Origin: Streptomyces aureus
GTDB lineage: Bacteria; Actinomycetota; Actinomycetes; Streptomycetales; Streptomycetaceae
Direction: 5' to 3'
NCBI RefSeq assembly: GCF_000725495.1
Contig: NZ_JNZD01000057.1
Span: 1-9,725, forward strand
DNA length: 9,725 nucleotides
Shown here: positions 6,688 to 9,725 of the stretch, one piece after another
Position numbering within the stretch: the stretch's first letter is position 1
How the letters are laid out: every line of letters begins with the position of its first letter
Program-made: the position numbers and the translations under genes
Notes under the pieces: generated by a model
Told to the model about the DNA's origin: nothing
Seen by the model: only the letters and a program-made list of their open reading frames with translations
Databases searched by the model: none

Positions 6688-7503
6688 ATGGCAGACGAAT
6701 CGGGCTTTCAGCTCAATGGAAGTGCCCCCGAGCGCTACGAGCGGTACGCGGCACCGTTCATGACGCCCTTCGTGGACGCGATCCTCGACGCGGTCGACCT
6801 GTACCCCGGCGCCAAGGTGCTCGACCTGGCCTGCGGCACCGGCTTCGCCGCCCGCGGCGCGGCCGCCCGGGTCGGTCCCTCCGGCCGGGTCTCGGGGGCG
6901 GACGTCAACCCGGCGATGATCGGCGTGGCCGAGGAACACGCGCCCCGCATGTATCCCGACATCGACTTCACCGTCGCCCCCGCCGACAAGCTCCCCTATG
7001 AAGACGCGGCCTTCGACGCGGTCGTGTGCCAGCAGGGCGTCCAGTTCTTCCCCGACCTCGAAGCCGCCTTCGCGGAGGCGGCCCGCGTCACCCGCTCCGA
7101 CGGCCGCTTCGCCGCCACCGCGTGGGCCCCCAGGGACCTCATCCCGTACTTTGTCGCCCAGTACGAGGCCGTCGAGGAGTACGGCGGCAGGGAACTCGCG
7201 GCGAACTACCAGGGCGCCTTCTCCGGCACCCCCGACCGGCTCTCCGCGGCCCTGAGCGGCGCCGGCTTCCGCGACGTCTCCGTCCGGCAGATCACCTTCG
7301 GCGTCCCGCTCCCGCCCCTCGACGTCTACGCCCCCGGCCAGCTCTCGTCCACATCCTGGGGACAGGCGATCGTCGACACCGGCGGCGAGGACGCGCTCCG
7401 TCTGGCCGGGCGCCTGGTCCACACCCGCCTGACCGGCCACACCGCCCCCGACGGCACGACCACCCTCCCCTTCACCGCCAACCTGCTGACCGGCATCCGC
7501 TGA
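6688..7503 (+). CDS. Class I SAM-dependent methyltransferase
   Basis: A 271-residue protein with a seven-strand Rossmann methyltransferase fold of the Methyltransf_11/UbiE type. Motif I is VLDLACGTGFAARGAA (D46, C49, G50, G52). The adenosine-ribose acidic residue is D72 in GADVNPAMI. Motif II contains D100 in APADKLPYEDAAFDAVVCQQGVQFFPD. The ARVTRSDGRFAATAW stretch is the usual strand-5 region. The C-terminal half (residues 150-271) carries no recognisable substrate motif, so the substrate is unknown; a small molecule is more likely than nucleic acid or protein. ATG 6688 gives the MADESGFQLNGSAPERYERY opening expected of these enzymes. Only a weak AAGAG precedes it. It ends just before a strong bidirectional terminator, which separates it from the transporter. 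Any link to the phosphatase upstream is only co-orientation. Confidence 0.85.
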   Translation: MADESGFQLNGSAPERYERYAAPFMTPFVDAILDAVDLYPGAKVLDLACGTGFAARGAAARVGPSGRVSGADVNPAMIGVAEEHAPRMYPDIDFTVAPADKLPYEDAAFDAVVCQQGVQFFPDLEAAFAEAARVTRSDGRFAATAWAPRDLIPYFVAQYEAVEEYGGRELAANYQGAFSGTPDRLSAALSGAGFRDVSVRQITFGVPLPPLDVYAPGQLSSTSWGQAIVDTGGEDALRLAGRLVHTRLTGHTAPDGTTTLPFTANLLTGIR

Positions 7504-7523
7504 ACCCCGCACCGGAGACACGA

Positions 7524-7562
7524 GAGGGCCGCCACCACGTCAGTGACGTGGTGGCGGCCCTC
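7524..7562. terminator. Strong bidirectional terminator
   Basis: Arms 7524-7542 and 7544-7562 are perfect 19-bp reverse complements around a single central G. In RNA the loop would be about five bases. It lies 20 nt after the methyltransferase stop and 22 nt after the convergent transporter stop. It therefore terminates both transcripts. Neither side has a long T run. Confidence 0.92.
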
Positions 7563-7584
7563 CGTGCGCTCGTCCGTTGTGCGG

Positions 7585-8871
7585 TCAGGCGCTCGCGGCC
7601 ACCGGCTCGGGCGCCGGGCCGCCCTGCGCGACCACCCGGCTCCGGGCGAGCGAGGGCTGGTCCTGCACGGGGGTCAGGCGCCGCCCGAGCCGCAGCGCCA
7701 GGGCCGTGATCCCGAGCGAGAAGAGCAGGAACGTCACCACGTACGGACCGTGCAGCGAGGCACCCATCGGGCCGCCCACCGCCGGGCCGATCGCCAGCGC
7801 GAGCTGCTTCACCAGGGCGAAGGCCGAGTTGTACTGGCCCGCCATGCCCGTCGGCGCCAGATCGGCGACCAGCGGGGCGACCGTCGGCGACAGCATCGCC
7901 TCACCCAGCCCGAACAGCGCGTACGTCGAGACGAAGGCCGCCGTGGCCATGGTCTGGCTGCTGTGCCCGAGCCCCGCGTACCCGGCCGCCAGCCAGGCGA
8001 CGGCCCAGATGAGCCCGACCGCGGCGATCACCCGGGACCGCTTGCGGCGCTCGACGAACTTCAGTACCGCGAACTGCGCCACCACGATCATCGCCGTGTT
8101 CGCCGCCATCGCCGTACCGAGCGCCGAGGTGGAGATCCCGGCCGCCTCGACGCCGTACGCCGAGAGCCCCGACTCGAACTGTCCGTAGCACGCGAAGAAC
8201 AGCACGAAGCCCAGCACGGAGAGCTGGACCATGGCCCGGTTCCCCATGAGCTGCTTCCAGCTGCCGCCCTTCGCCTGAGGAGCGTCCCCGCCGATCTTGG
8301 GCGCGTGCGGCATCCGGACGGTCGCCATGATCACGACCAGCACCAGGAACATCGCCGCCTCGATGGCGAACAGCAGCGTGAAGGAGCTCGCCCGGTCCGG
8401 GTCGACGATGTGGCCGCCGATGAGCCCGCCGATACCGAGGCCCAGGTTCTGCAGGAAGAACTGCGTCGCGAAGGCGCGCGACCGGGTGTCCGCCGAGGAG
8501 CAGTCCACGATCATCGTCGCCAGCGACGGCTGCATAACGGCCTGCCCGGCACCCAGAGCCGCCGCCGACAGCACCACCGTGGTCGCGCTGTTCGCCAGAC
8601 CGAGGTTCAGCGCACCCAACGCGGCGGTGACCAGGGCGGCGAGCAGGACCGGCCGGGGGCCGCGCCGGACGATCGCCCGGCCCGCGAACGGCAGCACGAC
8701 GAGAGCGGCCACGGCGAAGACGGCGAGCACGACGCCCGCCGTCATGGAGCCGAGTCCCCGCACCTGCGCCACATAGACGTAGAGGAAGGGGACGGTAAAG
8801 CCGAGCCCGAACGCGCTGAGCGCGTTGCCCACGTGGATCCGGCGCATCGCTGCGCCCATCGCCCTGGTCAC
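7585..8871 (-). CDS. Major facilitator superfamily transporter, drug-efflux type
   Basis: An integral membrane protein of about 428 residues with roughly 12 hydrophobic helices. The first helix follows MRRIHVGNALSAFGLGF. A motif-A-like loop, GRAIVRRGPRPVL (about 64-76), joins helices 2 and 3, as in proton-coupled MFS exporters. A hydrophilic central loop (MPHAPKIGGDAPQAKGGSWKQ) separates the two six-helix halves. The function is probably proton-driven export of a small molecule or drug; the substrate is unknown. It is divergent from a MarR-family gene with palindromic sites between them, the usual layout of a repressor-controlled efflux pump. The start is uncertain: GTG 8871 follows AAGG and AGGTGA, while ATG 8859 and ATG 8847 are in frame and lose at most eight residues. 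The frame stays open to 9051, but that extension overlaps the operators and the MarR start and is not credible. Confidence 0.88.
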   Translation of the reverse strand: MTRAMGAAMRRIHVGNALSAFGLGFTVPFLYVYVAQVRGLGSMTAGVVLAVFAVAALVVLPFAGRAIVRRGPRPVLLAALVTAALGALNLGLANSATTVVLSAAALGAGQAVMQPSLATMIVDCSSADTRSRAFATQFFLQNLGLGIGGLIGGHIVDPDRASSFTLLFAIEAAMFLVLVVIMATVRMPHAPKIGGDAPQAKGGSWKQLMGNRAMVQLSVLGFVLFFACYGQFESGLSAYGVEAAGISTSALGTAMAANTAMIVVAQFAVLKFVERRKRSRVIAAVGLIWAVAWLAAGYAGLGHSSQTMATAAFVSTYALFGLGEAMLSPTVAPLVADLAPTGMAGQYNSAFALVKQLALAIGPAVGGPMGASLHGPYVVTFLLFSLGITALALRLGRRLTPVQDQPSLARSRVVAQGGPAPEPVAASA

Positions 8872-8960
8872 TTTCACCTGCCTTGGTCGTGAAGCCGTAC
8901 GGGCTCCCCGTGCCGGGCCGTGTCGCAACACGTTCCCTACGCATGGATGCAAGCCTGAAG

Positions 8961-8983
8961 ACTTCGAAGCTAAAGTTCGAAGT
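8961..8983. promoter_or_regulatory. Candidate MarR operator 1 (inverted repeat)
   Basis: ACTTCGAA (8961-8968) and TTCGAAGT (8976-8983) are perfect reverse complements separated by seven bases. The site is AT-rich for this genome and lies between the divergent transporter and MarR genes. MarR dimers bind palindromes of about this size, so it is the likely site controlling the transporter promoter. Confidence 0.7.
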
Positions 8984-8996
8984 TGAACTCTACACC

Positions 8997-9010
8997 TCGA
9001 AGGACTTCGA
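8997..9010. promoter_or_regulatory. Candidate MarR operator 2 (inverted repeat)
   Basis: TCGAAG (8997-9002) and CTTCGA (9005-9010) are perfect reverse complements around GA and share the TTCGAAG core of operator 1. Their centres are about 31.5 bp apart, close to three turns of B-DNA, so bound dimers would lie on the same face. The site overlaps the predicted -35 of the MarR gene, consistent with autorepression. Confidence 0.65.
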
Positions 9011-9034
9011 CACCAAGCGACGCCGTGCGATACT
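9007..9034 (+). promoter_or_regulatory. Predicted promoter of the MarR gene, implying a leaderless mRNA
   Basis: TCGACA (9007-9012, five of six matches to TTGACA) and GATACT (9029-9034) are 16 bases apart. Transcription would begin about seven bases after the -10, at or next to the A of ATG 9041. No Shine-Dalgarno sequence precedes that ATG, which agrees with a leaderless transcript, a common arrangement in Streptomyces. Confidence 0.55.
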
Positions 9035-9040
9035 CGGGCC

Positions 9041-9589
9041 ATGGGCGACACCCCCGGCGTCAGCGAGCCGACACTCGAAGAGCAGATCGCCGCCTACCAG
9101 CGCGAATTCCGGGACCTGGACCCCCAGGTCGAGAAGATCGTCTCGGCGCTGTCCCGCCTCAACCGGCGGATGAACGTCGCCTACGGCCGCCAGACCGCCG
9201 CGCTCGGCATCAGCAACGCCGAGTGGGAGGTCCTGAAGGCGCTGGTCCTGGCCGGCGCCCCGTACCGCCTCGGCCCGAGCGACCTGGCCAAGCGCCTCGG
9301 TCTCACGCCGGCCGCCATGACCCACCGCATCGACCGCATGGTCGGGGAGGGCCTGGTGACCCGGGAGCGGGACGAGTCGAACCGGGTGCGGGTCATCGTC
9401 GAGCTGACGGACGAGGGCCGCGAGAAGTGGCTGGAGGCCATGCGCATGGCCACGGTCTTCGAGGAGGACCTGCTCCAGGACCTGTCCAGCGAGGACAGGG
9501 GCGTCCTGGGCGAGGTCCTGACCCGCCTGCTGCGACGGGTGGAGGACGCCCAGCCCGACGCGGGCGGCCGGCTCAGCGACCTGGATTAA
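9041..9589 (+). CDS. MarR-family winged-helix transcriptional regulator
   Basis: A 182-residue repressor-type protein. Helix 1 (about 15-50) and the C-terminal helices (about 127-170) should form the dimer interface. The winged helix-turn-helix lies between them: AEWEVLKALVL, then LGPSDLAKRLGLTPAAMTHRIDRM (about 77-100, recognition helix near 89-100), then the wing RERDESNRVRVIVELTDEG (108-126), which carries the conserved D-x-x-x-R-x-x-x-x-x-LT pattern of MarR proteins. The length is slightly above the usual 140-170 because of an N-terminal extension and an acidic tail. It is divergent from the MFS transporter; two TTCGAAG-type palindromes in the gap make it the probable repressor of both genes, released by a ligand. 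The ligand cannot be read from the sequence. ATG 9041 lacks a ribosome-binding site but fits the promoter spacing for leaderless translation. Confidence 0.92.
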   Translation: MGDTPGVSEPTLEEQIAAYQREFRDLDPQVEKIVSALSRLNRRMNVAYGRQTAALGISNAEWEVLKALVLAGAPYRLGPSDLAKRLGLTPAAMTHRIDRMVGEGLVTRERDESNRVRVIVELTDEGREKWLEAMRMATVFEEDLLQDLSSEDRGVLGEVLTRLLRRVEDAQPDAGGRLSDLD

Positions 9590-9607
9590 AGATCTTGACA
9601 GGGGCTG

Positions 9608-9636
9608 TTGACACTGCCCTACAGGGTGAGTAAAGT
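9608..9636 (+). promoter_or_regulatory. Strong housekeeping-type promoter reading out of the window
   Basis: A perfect TTGACA (9608-9613) and TAAAGT (9631-9636, fitting TANNNT) are separated by exactly 17 bases, matching the principal sigma-factor (HrdB) consensus. A second perfect TTGACA at 9595-9600 lies 13 bases upstream without an equally good -10. A short inverted repeat CCCT-AC-AGGG (9617-9626) sits in the spacer. Transcription should start near 9643. The remaining 80 bases contain no start codon with a ribosome-binding site and no RNA gene that I recognise, so the target lies beyond the right edge. Confidence 0.7.
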
Positions 9637-9725
9637 TCTTCGAGTTGTCACGGAGCCGGAACGGTTCAGCGACGGCACCTCCGCCGCAGTAGCGGCAAAC
9701 CAATCTTCAGCACGATCTCCCGACG

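Noticed and set aside
4684..7521. 945-codon open frame on the minus strand across ndh, the phosphatase and the methyltransferase
   Set aside because: Its translation is a Gly/Ala/Val/Asp-rich shadow with no domain. The plus-strand frames in the same place carry clear NDH-2, PP2C/HATPase and methyltransferase motifs. GC-rich genomes give such long antisense frames routinely.
8919..8932. CGTGT-CGCA-ACACG small hairpin upstream of the transporter
   Set aside because: A five-base stem in a GC-rich region is expected by chance and has no matching second copy or clear position relative to a promoter.
8872..9051. N-terminal extension of the MFS transporter to an ATG at 9051
   Set aside because: It would overlap the MarR start codon and both candidate operators, and it adds a charged segment atypical of MFS N-termini.
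9590..9725. Start of a ribosomal RNA operon or a tRNA at the right edge
   Set aside because: The promoter is strong, but I see no 16S-like start, no tRNA cloverleaf and no rRNA leader sequence that I recognise within the 80 bases available.

Overview
The window is high-GC DNA with GTG starts, strongly G/C-biased third codon positions and gene families typical of Streptomyces. A TetR regulator that I read as AtrA sits divergently from a type II NADH dehydrogenase. I recall the same pair in S. coelicolor (atrA = SCO4118, next to SCO4119). This points to a conserved chromosomal block of a streptomycete, not a mobile or accessory island. I see no tRNA, rRNA, insertion sequence, integrase, CRISPR array or attachment site.

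Layout, left to right. (1) 1-1779, minus strand: a large ECF-type sigma factor. It carries a zinc-finger (anti-sigma-like) domain, two membrane-spanning stretches and a Pro/Ala-rich tail with internal repeats on the same chain, and its C-terminus runs off the left edge. (2) 1780-2267: a gene-free gap with a 47-nt near-perfect inverted repeat and a likely terminator. (3) 2268-3050, minus strand: the TetR regulator, probably AtrA. (4) 3051-3422: a divergent intergenic region with small inverted repeats. (5) 3423-4787, plus strand: the NDH-2-like flavoprotein. (6) 4918-6585, plus strand: a PAS / PP2C phosphatase / HATPase regulator. (7) 6688-7503, plus strand: a class I SAM-dependent methyltransferase, ending in a strong bidirectional terminator at 7524-7562. 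(8) 7585-8871, minus strand: an MFS efflux-type transporter. (9) 9041-9589, plus strand: a divergent MarR-family regulator, with two palindromic candidate operators between it and the transporter. (10) 9590-9725: a strong housekeeping-type promoter that fires out of the right edge.

The genes form three functional groups. The first couples a regulator of secondary metabolism (AtrA) with a respiratory NADH:quinone oxidoreductase. The second contains signalling proteins: a membrane-tethered sigma factor, and a combined phosphatase/kinase of the kind that acts on anti-sigma-factor antagonists. The third is a self-contained MarR-controlled efflux cassette, in which the repressor probably controls both its own gene and the transporter. 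No wholly new system is evident. The most unusual items are the self-tethered sigma factor with its repeat-bearing tail, the palindrome overlapping the alternative atrA start, the twin MarR sites spaced three helical turns apart with a predicted leaderless mRNA, the long hairpin between the sigma gene and atrA, and the orphan strong promoter at the right edge.
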